Assembly (NCBI GenBank): GCA_014529385.2
Contig: CM043968.1
Location: 10,737,648-10,801,647 of the forward strand
Direction of reading: 5' to 3'
DNA from: Adiantum capillus-veneris
Taxonomy: Eukaryota > Streptophyta > Polypodiopsida > Polypodiales > Pteridaceae
Length of the DNA stretch: 64,000 bases
Under the pieces are notes generated by a model that did no database searches, was not told where the DNA came from, and saw nothing but the letters and a program-made list of their open reading frames with translations. The stretch's first letter is position 1. Every line of letters begins with the position of its first letter. The position numbers were made by a program, and so were the translations under genes. Below are positions 47,016 to 59,018 of the stretch, piece by piece.

Positions 47016-47977
47016 TATACATCAAGAAGACATGTAGGATGAATGAAATATATGCCAACCACGAGGGTGTATAGTGCCATGTAATGTGGCCCAATAGATA
47101 TTGAGTTTCTAGACCCCTCCATTAAATGTCAAAGAAGAGTGTCTATGTCGCCCCGGTGCCTTGGAGGAGCCTACTAATGTAGTCCACTGGCTGCAAAGGC
47201 TATGTGGAAATTTTGACAAGATAGCATTAGAGAAAGGTTGTGAGCCCATTATTGAGCACATAAAGACATTGCCAACAGATTTAGACTAAACAGGTGTGCA
47301 ATGGTGCCTTGTTTGTGGCCAAAAGATATAAGCATGACAACTGGATTTGTAGGAAAAGCTTCATGCAAAGTATATGACCCAAAATTTCAATAGCCATGCA
47401 ATCGCACCTCATATGACAAACAAAACATATGCCGGCCAAATTGGCTATGCATATAGACATATAAAAAATAATGGGGTATGGAATTTTTTCTTACTCATCA
47501 TAAGCAAGAATGAGCATCTACTTTGAAAAGGAATGTGCATGTGGAGACTGCGTGTGGGGTCTATGTGGACTTTAGGGAGAACTTGCAATAATAATACATA
47601 CTTGATACTTTTCTAATCACTTTTATTCCTAATGTCTAGCCCTTCACACTAATCCCTCAATGTCTTAATGATAGAAATCCTACATTACTTAATTTAAGGT
47701 CACTAAGAAATCTAGACTAGGGAATGTATAATATAGAAGGTAGAGAGGACCTTGCCTTATTCCCTTCAATGAAAGCATAGCATACCTTCGTGGAACGTGC
47801 CAATTTTATCATGTCAATCTAAAGTGTAGTTGCCTAGCTACAAAAAGTTCCTAATGCCTGCATGCATTCATAAGGGAAAGAGATACGGTAACACTTCCAG
47901 CCAAGGGAGCACCAATTTCTCATTTTTGGATTGTGTTTTTTGAGAAAAGATAATCCATAATTGGGTCTAGTTGATGT
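47016..47977. other. Anonymous A/T-rich DNA
   Basis: No gene or repeat recognised. Confidence 0.4.
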
Positions 47978-48372
47978 AAGTGGAAAACACACATAGCACT
48001 TAAATCTGTACTACCATTGGCAAGTTTCCATTCTAGTATCCAACAAAGTAGCATGTAATTGATATAATAAACTATGTGGTTTATCATATGATTTGAGAAT
48101 GGAGCATGCAATGCTAGCCAAATTTTATGTTATCCCTATTTCATTGATTCCATAGATTCAAATTTTGAAGAGAAGTGGAAAACACTCACATGCACTTAAA
48201 TTTGTACTTCCATTAGGCAAGTTTCCATTCTAGGCTATACCTCTTGTTCAAAGTAGCATAAAACTGATGTGATGAACTGTTGGGTTTATCATATGAATTA
48301 AGAAGGGAGCATGCAATGTTATCCAAAGGTTATGTTATCCCTCTTTCATTGATTCCATAGGTTGAACTTTGG
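47978..48372. repeat. Diverged tandem repeat, period about 195 bp x 2
   Basis: AAGTGGAAAACACACATAGC (47978) and AAGTGGAAAACACTCACATG (48173) start two units. Both contain GCAAGTTTCCATTCTAG, GGAGCATGCAATG and TTTCATTGATTCCATAG. Confidence 0.88.
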
Positions 48373-51300
48373 AAGAGAAAAATTCCGTCATAAACCAAAT
48401 TAGCACACAATGGAGACAAAGTACAAATAGAGACATAAGTGAAAAAGCAATATTTTGTACAGTATTAGAAAATAATTTGGCAAGGAGTAAGAGATTTAAA
48501 ACCAAGCATGCTCAAAAAACTGAAGAAAGGATAAGATATGTGATGGTTTTTAGCATTAAAAAAATGCAATATGAAAGAACCCATCAAGTCGGATCTTCAC
48601 TCCCTTTGGAAAGTCTAAGGTCCACAAAGGATATTCTCATCATTTGCAAATGGAGAACAAACCCCCAAGCTAGCACACTTTAGAGTGGGTGTTCACATAC
48701 AATATCAAAATACCATAAGAATCATCTTAAATTTTAGATTTATATAAGACAACACCATTCCATGATCATTGTGGCTAGGAAAAATACCTTCGAATCATTT
48801 TACCCAGTCAAGCAATCCAAAACAAAGCTCTGCTTTAGAAATAATACATTCACCAAATGTTTTTAGAGAGAGAGAGAGTCGTACGTGTAGCCAAGAAGCA
48901 CATCATCCTTATTTCAAAAACTAATATTGCATTAAAAATGTATTGAAGTTCCTTTGATTGAAACTACAACTTTATCATTGAAAGTATTAAGGGCAGGATT
49001 TTTTGGTTTGATTAACCACAATATTTATTTATCATATTCAAAAAAGTGTGGTTAATCAAACTTAGAAAACCAATCAAAGCATGAGCAACATAGCATTTTC
49101 AAGATGACAAATAGCGTGTAGCATAGTAGGATTTCTTTTATGCTAGTAATCAATACCAGTAAACAATGTAATGAAAAATTCCTTGGGAAATGAAACATTT
49201 TTAAGAATCTCCATGTTGATAAGATCAACCACCAAAACACTGTTTTCTTAGAGTATTAGGTCCTTCTCCCACACACATGCTCTCTCTTGTAGTAACCAAA
49301 AAAAAGGAAAAATCCAAGAAACAATAAACAAAGCTAAGTGAGGGAGACATCCCTCACCTTAAATAGGAAAGTGGCAATATGCCAGGGTAGCCTCCACCTC
49401 ACCATGCTTCTACTAAGCATGTTGGGCTACAAGAGTAATCCCCAAGACTCAAGCATGCATGGTTACTATAGTAGCACATCCCATTCCAAACAGCTATGTA
49501 AGCACAAGGACATAGTATGGCCCATAGCATGTATAGAGCAAACCAGAAACCATTAAAACACCAGCCGATATAGAGAAGTATCCCAATAAGAATAAAGAGT
49601 ATTCCCATGAAGAGGACGAGCACTAGTTGCTCCAACTATCCATACCTTCATAGTGCAGCAATGTACAAAGCCATGATACCAAGTGTATTTAAGATCAAAG
49701 CAATGCACATTATGTGCCTATACCAACAATAGGAAAATTTGTATAGTCCATCACTTACATACACAATGAGCCATCAACAATATATATACAACTTAAAATT
49801 GGCTAGCTGCTCGTCAAAGTTCTTTTTGTTAGTCAAAATTGGGCCATAGCTTCCCATCATCATGTTGACTCTACAATGAACAAGGAATCAATGAAGTCCT
49901 CTATAGGGGCACCAAAAGGGGAACACATGCACTACACTTAATTGGCTAGCCGCTTGTCAGGGTTCTCTTTACATGTGAAAATTGGATTGTAGCTTCTCAT
50001 CATTAGGCTAGCTCCAAAACACACAAGCAATTACTGAAAAGGGGGAACTCACACTAGATCTTGGCACTATCACACACCTCTTTGAAGTCAAGTGATTCAC
50101 AACACCCTCATCAACATGCATGCAAGGACACATGCACGCAAACACAAAACTCAAATTATCCTCTCTTCCATAACTTCCATCCGAAGCACATATTTAACTA
50201 AGTATAAATATAAAAACAAGAGATTACCTTTAAATGGTCTAGAAGTTCATGTATTCGAGCTCAACATGTTGTTGCAAAAAATTATCTATCTAGAATTAGG
50301 AAAATGTACTATTGTTGCTGCATTTGAAATGTGTTGAAGCTCCAAAAAAGACTCCTCAGTCATGCATTTTATATGTTTACAAAATCTATGAGCAAAACAA
50401 TATTTTTTGGCTCCCAAAACTAAGTATGGACCTCTCATGTTGTTGCTACTCTCTCATGTAATGACTAGAACATGGCTTCTCTCCGGCTTTCACTTAGAAA
50501 CTCTTTTCTTTGGTAAGTGGCCATTTATCCTCGAACTACTCAACCTGGTTTACATGGCTATCATTGCTCCTTATCTCTTATTCAAGCTTGGATGGTTATG
50601 CATATGTGCCCACCAAGCCTCATATTCGAGCATCAACCATAAATTACCCTTCCATGCATCATAAAGTCTAAACTACTTTTTAGTGTTGCCACAATTCCGG
50701 TGTGTCTTTTGATGTCACATATGCTAAATTTGTTCCTTGAAGCACCCATCAACTCTAGTTTTACTCTACATGTCTTTCTTTAAAATTCTCTTGTATGCAC
50801 ATAGAGTGTAACCATAATTGGCACTTTTCTTTTGTTTCTCCTAGGTGCTCACCTTGCATGGATAGGTACTTCAATGTCAATTGCTCAACTCGGTAAGAGT
50901 GTACACCAAAGGCACTTATTTCATTCTTGGTTTTTCCCCTTTGGTCGTCCATGTTGTAGATGAGTTGTAAACCCTAGCTTAGAACCACTTGCCACTATCC
51001 TCTTGTTCAAACCCCTCTAGATTGTATAAGTGCTCATATACTACAAGAATAAGCTCACCAACATCTCTTGGTTTGACCTATGCAATGCCAAGGAAAAACC
51101 TATGGCTTAACCAACACTAGAACGATCATATCAAGGAGAATTGGAAGCTACTCTAAAGATACACCAATGATCCAGAGATGATTAGGGATTTAAAGTTTAT
51201 AATCAACATGTCATTTTTGGTAGAATACAAGTCAAAAGGGGTCCAAATTATATAGGTTCTTAGCCAGAATCTTCAAAAGGTGCTAAAGGCACAATGAAGT

Positions 51301-52159
51301 TGTCTCGGGAAAACATGTAGGTTTCCATCGATCGTGCAAGTGATTTTACCAGTAGCTACGACTATGATACTTTGTGAGCCAGGCTATATTACTTCATAGC
51401 AAATAGATAGTCACAAGCAAAACAAGGCTCAAGACCCAACAATGTATTGGATATCTACAAAAGTGTGAAGTGACACCTCAAAAGTGACCCAAATCACTTG
51501 GAACTTCACCAAACATCTCTAGACGACATCAGGAATTAGCTCATTTGATCAATCATGCAAGATCTAAACATCTATGGACCATGATTTATGGTGCATAACA
51601 AATTTTGTCAGGGAGAGATCTCATGTGTTCTTAGTATCCAGGACAAGTACTAAGTAAAATTTGCATGGAACATTCACTTCTTTGCTTATGGGTTGGACAC
51701 AATCGCATACCTAGACTTTTATGCTACATTATTAACAAAGCTCCATCAAACTACTATCCAAATAAATTTAAACATCCTCTAAGCTAGCCCAGGAAAACTT
51801 CTCAATGGTGAGTGAGAATGGGCACTAGAATCAGAAGTGGGGTATGTTATGGATTACAACGTTACCCCTATAATAACAACATGCTATAATGACAACACTG
51901 TTTTGACAAGAGGAGAAGTGTCTTGGAGAAAGGATGCAAACATGAGTAGAATATTAGACTGATTAATGCTATTGGCTTTGATAATGCCTTTGTGAAAATC
52001 TATTAGTAGCCTTTGGTGCTGAATTTAAGAACCTTGGAAATGATGGGTCACAATTTTGTGGGCCCTCAAAATAATTTGCCATCGGGTCCACTACGTGTTC
52101 TAAGGCTAGTGTAGCATTGCCATTTTGTTTCATTGCATTCCAAGCTTGTTTGCTCATAA
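48373..52159. other. Anonymous A/T-rich DNA with one further tandem repeat
   Basis: No supported gene. A diverged duplication with ~146 bp spacing is at about 49792-50060 (AATTGGCTAGCTGCTCGTCA and AATTGGCTAGCCGCTTGTCA start the units). A minus-strand ORF at 49399-49635 is hydrophobic only because of base composition. Confidence 0.45.
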
Positions 52160-52469
52160 AAAAAGGCCGATCTAGTTATTGTTTGTTGCAACACGGAGAG
52201 TGAGATACATTAGAAGGTGGGAACATAACGCCTGAGGTAGTGTCTGATGTGTTTGGCTTGCCTTTGGTGGACGATTCCCTGATGATGAAGGTGGAAGACC
52301 ATGTCATGCGCATAAAGTTTGGGGCACCCATAGCTTCAAAGAACTACTACATGATGCATCATTAAATTTGCTACATAGGAGGCATATCAAATGGTATCTT
52401 GACAAAATGTGCTTAATGGAAAAAATTACATAGATGCCTTTTAGCCTTTGTTCACATTAGGGAGGAATG
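52160..52469 (+). pseudogene. Unrecognised coiled-coil ORF, part 1 (upstream of copia element 3)
   Basis: The frame ending at the insertion reads EAYQMVS-stop-QNVLNGKNYIDAF-stop-PLFTLGR. It joins without shift, across the excised copia element and its GAATG duplication, to NVPMDWATWVF in part 2. Visible stops are TAG at 52376-52378, TGA at 52400-52402 and TAG at 52442-52444. Further upstream another frame (PEVVSDVFGLPLVDD) may belong to the same protein after a frameshift. No known domain recognised. Confidence 0.5.
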
Positions 52470-52668
52470 TGAAGGGGATCGGGGAGCACCACAGACGGAG
52501 AGTGAGAGAGAGAGAGAGAGAGAAGGAGACACACACACGATGTGGGTGGGGAGACTGTGAAGTGGCAGCTCCCCCTATACAGTATACTCACTATAAGTAT
52601 AGGGTAACAGTGGGCGGGCGCCCATGACCTGGGCGACCGGTCAAGGCACATAGGCCTTAACCCCAACA
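52470..52668 (-). repeat. 3' LTR of copia element 3
   Basis: 199 bp. Contains a (GA)n stretch and, on the minus strand, TATACTTATAGTGAGTATAC, a likely promoter region. Confidence 0.9.
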
Positions 52669-52756
52669 AGATGAGTCATCAACCTCCCACTTAAAGGCCA
52701 ATGTGCCTTTAAGCAAGATCTACTAGTGTACAACTAATAGAAGGTGAGAGATTCTC

Positions 52757-53191
52757 TCAACCTATGTCCACTGACTCTCGATGAGCTAGTGCATCCGGCT
52801 CTACTGATAGACAAACATCCCGCTGCGGAAGCCACATAGAGCTAGCTCCAAGCTCTGCAAGTAGTCTACAAGAGCTCATACACTCCTGCAAGTATCGGTC
52901 CAATACCTGCAAACCTCCCCTATGCTCTATGCCGAGATTAGTCATCGAACAACTAATTAACCCTGCTGCAAATGCTCCCACTGCAGCTGCTATGTCGGGC
53001 CTCGAGATTAGCATCTCGTACATGAGGACACCGAACATTGATGCAACCCTGGAAACCTCTGCCACCTCCAACTCAGAACTCAACTCATGGCAATCCTGTC
53101 CCCTATCATAGAGACCATGGCACTCTGACTCCGAGCTCTGGAGTGACTCCTCGTGCCCACCACATATCACATGTGTACCAAGAGTATCCAT
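52757..53191 (-). pseudogene. Copia element 3 RT remnant
   Basis: VSRVASMFGVLMYEMLISRPDI is a degraded form of the copia RT-RNaseH link (PYASAVGSLMYAMVCTRPDIA in family members). The rest of the 144-codon frame is not recognisable; no YVDD, no RNaseH motifs. Confidence 0.6.
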
Positions 53192-53551
53192 CTGTCCTAA
53201 ATCTGCATCAAGCTCTGTGTGGCTTCGGCAGCGGGATGTTTGTCATCTTTGTCATCACCTCTGATGGCTCATCCTGATGTGACTCACTAGAGCTGTCCCA
53301 CTCTACCTGTGCATCCGTAGACACAACCTGCACAACAAGGTCACTGCTCTGCCTCCATGCAAATCATCCTGCAACCCACAAGCAAAAGAGACTCGCCTGC
53401 TCTCTCGCTCTCTACCTGGCTGCATGATCACAGAGACAACACCGTCTCTCCCGTGATCCACATGCAATGGGTAACCTGTACCACTCCTGGCACCTCTCGC
53501 AATCACTAGCAAACCCAAATGCATCACAAAATCTCGCTCTCGTAGCGAAAT

Positions 53552-54385
53552 CTAACATCCACAATCTCTAAGCTGACCAATCAAGATCAAACTCACTGTC
53601 AAATCTGGTACATAGCGCACATGTCGTAACAAGTAAGATGTACCACTCGGTAATGACAGTCTCACATCTCCTGCACCTGCTATCGCATGCACCGATCCAT
53701 CGGTCAAACGTACACTGCCAAGCATCCCGCTAGAATAGCTACAAAACCATTCACGATGCGGCGTGACATGAAACATAGCATCTGCGTCTAGCAACCACTG
53801 CGAAGGGAGTGCACTATCCACATGTATAGCATCTCGTGCATAGCTCGAGGTAAAAGTGACATCCCCGTCACTAGTATACTCCAACACTACATCTGCTTCA
53901 ACTGTCAAAGCAACTGAGTCCATGGCATCACTACATACATCTCTGAGACTGCCATGTCTCCTACGATGTCGCATACGACGAAAACAGCGCCGTCTAACGT
54001 GTCCAGAATGACCACAATACCAACATGTCACCTGTCGGCGTGCTCGTGAATGTACATGTCTCACACGAGTCCGTGATGACTCAGATCTATCATACATATC
54101 ATGTAATCTGTGCCAAAGTGCTCTCGAAGCAGTCTCATACATAACAAGAGCATATATAGATTCCGCAAGGTGCAAAGAGAGTGTAGATAGTGCCATCTCC
54201 TCTAGCTCCTGCCACTGATTGTCAGACATGTTTGAAGGTCTACCTGCATCACCACTCAATGGTCGATGCAACCCTCGCTGTGTCAATGCATCAAGCATAC
54301 ACTCTCTCCATGCTACAAAGTCTGACCCATCAAACATGCACATTTCGGAGAGATCATAATCTGAGCGATCACCTATCTCTGCCAT
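53552..54385 (-). CDS. Copia element 3 gag with zinc knuckle and defective protease
   Basis: A 277-codon frame from the ATG at 54385 (MAEIGDRSDYDLSEM), the most likely gag start because FDGSDFVAWRECM follows as in copia gags; the frame is open further upstream. UBN2-type gag covers residues ~15-120 (SLHLAESIYALVMYETASRALW). Zinc knuckle CWYCGHSGHVRRRC is next, then a protease-like stretch WLLDADAMFHVTP where functional copies have D-S-G-A. Further protease-like text (RLTDGSVHAIAGAGDVRLSL) ends in LIGQLRDCGC. It may supply RNA-packaging gag, while protease, integrase and RT must come from another element. Confidence 0.82.
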   Translation of the reverse strand: MAEIGDRSDYDLSEMCMFDGSDFVAWRECMLDALTQRGLHRPLSGDAGRPSNMSDNQWQELEEMALSTLSLHLAESIYALVMYETASRALWHRLHDMYDRSESSRTRVRHVHSRARRQVTCWYCGHSGHVRRRCFRRMRHRRRHGSLRDVCSDAMDSVALTVEADVVLEYTSDGDVTFTSSYARDAIHVDSALPSQWLLDADAMFHVTPHREWFCSYSSGMLGSVRLTDGSVHAIAGAGDVRLSLPSGTSYLLRHVRYVPDLTVSLILIGQLRDCGC

Positions 54386-55623
54386 GAGCACAATGTAGCA
54401 AACTAGAAAGCAAAACCACCTCACCAACAACACCTGGAAACTGTCTACAAATATGGCCAGAAACACAATGTAAAACCTGTGAGACACACTCCAAAATAGA
54501 GCTCCAGCAATGTCAATACAAGCCTCGTCTGCTCTAGTATCACACTGCAATCTGTGAGCTAATCACCAAGCCCACACTGTGCCGTATCGATGCATACACA
54601 CGCACAAATCTCCCACCTGCAGAGAACACCGCAAGCAAATGCTGAGTGCAACCCGCAATCTCTACCTAGATCGCATAAATGATGCGCATAAAACTCCTGA
54701 GAAAATTTCGCCAGAGTTTCGTCAGTAAAACGGCCACAAAACCAGTAACCAAACTGACTGCACACTCAAAACCATGAGCAACCAAAGCGCATCAAACCGC
54801 ACTCCAAATGCATGCACCAATCTCCACACTTTGCATACATCATTGTAAACACTTGCAAATCTAGTACACAAATATCTGCTCTACCTGTGACTGCCAAAAA
54901 AGATGCTCGAGGCATACATTACCGAGCTCAAAATGCAATCACATCAGTCTCCCTAAGCATCAAACCACATAAGGCATACATCGTATCCTCCCACCTGTGA
55001 GGAAACTTGCAACAAATATCACTCTCACATCTGAGAGCAAACCATGTGTGGAATCCTCGACACACAATAAACAACTACTACTGCAAAAAATTCAGAGTTC
55101 AGAATTTTAAAATTCTGATATAACGAGCGCATCCGGAGCGTGCCAAAACCCCAAGGTCGACTCTTGGATCACATGTATCCGAGTCCGGGTGTGAAAGCTA
55201 TGCCAAAAAACGTTGTTTTCGGCCCAAAAACGCAGCAAAAACTTGCTGCTGCTGCAGAAATTTCAGAGGTCAAAATCAGCTCAAATAGACATCACCATTG
55301 CGTTCGGAGCGTGCCAAAACCCCAGGTTACACCTTAACCTTGCATAAATCGCATTCCGTATGCAAAAGTTATGCAAAAAACACTGTTTTTGGGGCCCGAA
55401 AAATGACCTACGGAAATGAAAATCTGCATTTTTCTTGCAAGTATGGCTGCAAATAATTATACACACTTACAATACACTCTTCCCTGAAGCTTGGGAATGC
55501 CCCTCAAGCTTCCATGAGTACAGATCTGGTGGTTGCTCACCGATCTCAAGCTTTCACCGAAAGGGAGCTCATCATAGCCGAAAGCTCCCTTCTCTGTAGC
55601 ACTCCATCTGTCGCGAAGCCAAA
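54386..55623 (-). other. Copia element 3 leader between primer site and gag
   Basis: Long non-coding leader, about 1.2 kb. Contains a duplication: GGAGCGTGCCAAAACCCCA occurs at about 55136 and 55308, within units spaced ~172 bp. Confidence 0.6.
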
Positions 55624-55635
55624 GCTCTGATACCA
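55624..55635 (-). promoter_or_regulatory. Primer binding site of copia element 3
   Basis: Reverse complement reads TGGTATCAGAGC, two bases from the 5' LTR at 55638. Confidence 0.9.
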
Positions 55636-55637
55636 AT

Positions 55638-55828
55638 TGAAGGGGATCGGGGAGCACCACAGACGGAGAGTGAGAGAGAGAGAAGGAGACACACACACGA
55701 TGTGGGTGGGGAGATTGTGAAGTGGCAGCTCCCCCTATACAGTATACTCACTATAAGTATAGGGTAACAGTGGGCGGGCGCCCATGACCTGGGCGACCGG
55801 TCAAGGCACATAGGCCTTAACCCCAACA
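55638..55828 (-). repeat. 5' LTR of copia element 3
   Basis: 191 bp, nearly identical to 52470-52668. Followed by the GAATG duplication. Confidence 0.9.
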
Positions 55829-56723
55829 GAATGTTCCAATGGACTGGGCCACTTGGGTTTTCCAGAGACTACATGTGTGTGATCAGATGGATAAGCACTA
55901 GAATACCCATTTGGGTTGGCTAACTCCATATTTAGCAGGTTTGTATGATTTTGTTTTAGGTGTTGTTGAGAAAGTGCAGAAGACTAAAGTGGAGTCTAGT
56001 GTTGAGAAGAAAAGGAGGCTTAGCTGGGTAAAAACACCGCCAAGCAAGGTGTAGATCACTGAGGTAGAGGATATTCCACCAATAACAAAGTTTGGTGTTC
56101 CAAATGCAGAGCATACTGACGGGAAGAGGTTAGTAAAGAAGATTAAATTTGTGAAGAAAAGGAAGCAAATTGAGGTTACTGAAGTTCATGTGCAGGAGCC
56201 GAATTTTGCTGAGAGTGGGTTGTCTAGCCCGATGTGGGTCATAACCAATGTGGAGGATGCAATGGGCTATCTTTGGTCTATTCAAAATTTCATTTTGAAG
56301 CAAAAGCTGGACCTAGAGGCAGCAAAATATAAAGCACAAAAGAATGCTGAGACAGAGAACCCTTCTGGTGGCGGATTAGCAATACAGAGAACTAAGAAGT
56401 ATGTGGAAAAATTGGAGGGGAAGATTAAGCAGATGAGGGTGTCAAAGCTTGAGTAGTTATTGGTCCAGGTAACATTGGATGAATTTAAGGCTTGGCATGA
56501 TGGTGTTGAGACTGATGTGATGGTGTAGGTGAATGAGTTGCAAACAAAATTCAAAACGGTGTAGGCAGAGGATACGTTGTTGCGTGATTGGGTATAGGCT
56601 TTAAGTGCCCTTGAGAAAGAAGTTTTGGAGGACACTGCAGAGATGCAAGTGGTAGTTCTTATTACCATTGATGAGGTAGAAGAATTGAAGCAGCAATTGT
56701 TGTAGGTTGCAGGATGTGGAGTG
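55829..56723 (+). pseudogene. Unrecognised coiled-coil ORF, part 2, interrupted only by TAG codons
   Basis: One frame (55830-56723, about 298 codons) has seven TAG codons, at 55899, 56052, 56454, 56526, 56562, 56595 and 56703, and no TAA, TGA or frameshift. It reads NVPMDWATWVFQRLHV, THLGWLTPYLAGLYDFVLG, a basic patch (KKIKFVKKRKQIEV), then heptad-like text (VEKLEGKIKQMRVSKLE, ALSALEKEVLED, VEELKQQLL). The stops sit where glutamine would suit a coiled coil. I do not recognise the family. It could be a plant transposon-associated protein or a decayed host gene; the intact frame argues for relatively recent loss. Confidence 0.6.
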
Positions 56724-56894
56724 CAAGAGAGGGAAGGAGAGAAGGGGAAGGGGATGACGAGCATACACAGTCTTGTGGGTAGAGCTCTAGAGAGTGGAAA
56801 CTCTCTATTCTCCTTATTGTTCTATATAATCAAACAATGTAGATCAACGGCCGGCCATTGCGTGGTTGGCGGCCACTTGCCCTAAAACCCAACA
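56724..56894 (-). repeat. 3' LTR of copia element 2
   Basis: Bounded inside by the complement of a purine tract (ATCTCCCACTTGAGGG). Contains, on the minus strand, TTATATAGAACAATAAGG, a likely TATA region. Confidence 0.85.
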
Positions 56895-56989
56895 ATCTCC
56901 CACTTGAGGGCCAATGTGGCCCAAGTGGCTAAAGAATGTAGGGGCTATTATGTAAAACTGTACAAAAAACGTGAAGTGTGATTGTAGCT

Positions 56990-57370
56990 TCACCCTACAC
57001 CCATCATCTCTATGCAATGTGCAAACCGCTCTAAGGCTAAGCTCTTGGTTAGAGCATCCACTGGATTTTCATATGTGTGAACTTTGACTAACTCAATGCG
57101 TTTGCTAGCCCAAATATCCCGTACCACATGATAGACCTCTATGTATTTCAACTTGGAGTGAAACACAGGGTTCTTTGCTAACGCAATCATGCTCTGACTA
57201 TCACAATGTAGCACTGGAGTCTGGTGTATACCAAGATCTCCCACTAGACGAGATAACCACGCAACTTCCTTACTGAAATTGGAAACTACAACATACTCTG
57301 CCTCAGTGGTGGAAGACAAAGTGCAATTCTGGATACATGATCTCAAAGAAAATGCCGCTCCAGAAAACAA
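56990..57370 (-). pseudogene. Copia element 2 RNaseH
   Basis: SSTTEAEYVVVSNFSKEVAWL, LHCDSQSMIALAKNPVFHSK and VHTYENPVDALTKSL are the C-terminal RNaseH blocks. Ends with MMGVG and a stop close to the polypurine tract. A frameshift separates it from the RT piece upstream on this strand. Confidence 0.88.
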
Positions 57371-58420
57371 GAAACGTAACCAGATGTGAATTTCCTACTA
57401 GTGTCCACACAATACGCATAATCCAAATGAGTGTATCCAACTATGGATGCATCACTATTCCCAAAACATAAGCACTTGCTAACTGAGCCCTTGATGTATC
57501 TTAAGATGTGCTTCACTGCTTCCCAATGCTTTCTGTCTGGATTTTCCATAAACCTGCTGACCACCCCCATTGCATATGCAATGTCTGGCCATGTGCTAAC
57601 CATGGCGAACATAAGACTGCCAACTGCTGAAGAATACGGCACCTTTTCCATCTCTTCCTTTTCAACATCCATTTGAGACAATCATGCTTGCTAAGTTTTT
57701 TGTATGCTGCCATTGGGGTACTCAATGCTTTCCCCCTTGCATTTTAAAATATTGCAATACCTTGTGAATATACTCTTCCTGTGAAAGTTCAAGTATACCA
57801 CATTTGCGATCTCTCTTGATACGAATACCAAGAAAATGATGTGCATCACCCAAATCTTTCATAGAAGACTACTTGCTTAAGGCATCCTTGAGAAGTGCAA
57901 TCTCATCTTTTGACTTTTCGGCTATGAGCATATCATCCACGTACAAAATTAGAATGATGAGGAAATCATCATTCAATTTTCATGTGTACAAACAGTGATC
58001 CTCTTGGCTCCGTACGTAACCCTGGGACTGAATGTACTTGTTAAACTCGATGTACCATTGCCTTGAGCCTTGCTTTAATCCATACAAAGCTTTCTTGAGT
58101 CTACACACCAGTTCTTCCCATGTTGGCTTCTTAGGCTTTATTGCAAAACCTTCTGGCTATCTCATGTAGACATCCTCTTCAAGATCCCCATGAAGAAACG
58201 TTGTCTTCACATCCATTTGGACCAATTCCATGTCCTCGATGGCTACGAGACCAAGCATAAAATGCAATGTAGTCATCTTGACCACTAGAGAAAAGATTTT
58301 ATTGAAATCCACACCTTTTGTTTGCTTGAACCCTTTAGCAACCAATCTAGCCTTATACTTAGGCTCGTGATCATTTGTGGTATACTTCTTCTTGTAAACT
58401 CCATTTGCATGGCAATGCAT
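57343..58420 (-). pseudogene. Copia element 2 reverse transcriptase
   Basis: From the N-side: YKARLVAKGFKQTKGVDF, QMDVKTTFLHGDLEEDVYM, then after breaks ILYVDDMLIAEKSKDEIALL with the catalytic YVDD intact (about 57926-57945). A TAG near 57870 falls before SSMKDLGDAHHFLG, where copia RTs commonly have Gln. Then KVLQYFKM, STPMAAYKKLSKHDC, and in another frame SAVGSLMFAMVSTWPDIAYAM. At least three frame breaks. Confidence 0.88.
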
Positions 58421-59018
58421 GTTTACCCGCAGGTAGCTCTTTCAATTTCCAAGTTTCATTCGCTAAGATCAAGTTATACTCAAATTGCATAGCCTCTTTC
58501 CAATTCATGCTATCGTTCATTTGAATGGCCTGTTTGTAGTAGCAAGTGGGTTCACCGTAGTGAGTGACTAGTAAGTAGCCAATCCTTGCTCAAAACGCTC
58601 ACATGCACTAGATGTACGAGTAGATCTCCAAAGTGCCTGACTGTTGGATTTCGTTCTCTCTGGAGCAACATGTGTGTGTGTGTGTGTGTGTACTAGTAAA
58701 AGGTGCATCACTAGCACGTCCAACATTCTGTGTAACTGGTGGTGAGGCAACATCCTCAAACCGTACTCTGCAATACTCAATGTCTTTCACTTGCTTTCTA
58801 TGCATCTTAGACTCATTGAATATCACATGTGAGCTTTGTATAACCTTCTTAGATTCTGGGTGTCAAAGAAGATATACCATCTCTCCGTCCACACCATATC
58901 CAATGAAGATGTACTTGTGTGATTTGGGGTCCAGCTTTTGTCTAAGCACTTTTGGCACATGTGAGAATGCCTCACACCCAAATACATGTAACCTGTCATA
59001 ATTGGGCTCTTTGCCTGT

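Larger units (their letters stand above)
52470..55828 (-). mobile_element. Copia element 3: young, integrase-less copia element with perfect TSD
   Basis: LTRs 52470-52668 and 55638-55828 differ by one substitution and an 8-bp GA-repeat length change. Both are bounded, on the minus strand, by TGTTGGGG and CCCCTTCA. The 5-bp target-site duplication GAATG is perfect (52465-52469 and 55829-55833). The primer site complement is at 55624-55635. Internal content on the minus strand is a ~1.2 kb leader, gag, degenerate protease, then only a short RT remnant; integrase and most of RT are absent. It is GC-richer than the DNA around it. Confidence 0.92.

Noticed and set aside
49399-49635. Possible small membrane protein on the minus strand
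   Set aside because: Hydrophobicity follows from A/T-rich composition; no homology, no start context, and overlapping plus-strand ORF is equally open.
55829-56723. Nuclear reassignment of TAG to glutamine
   Set aside because: CAG is used freely in intact frames here and intact ORFs end at ordinary stops; methylation decay is a simpler explanation.
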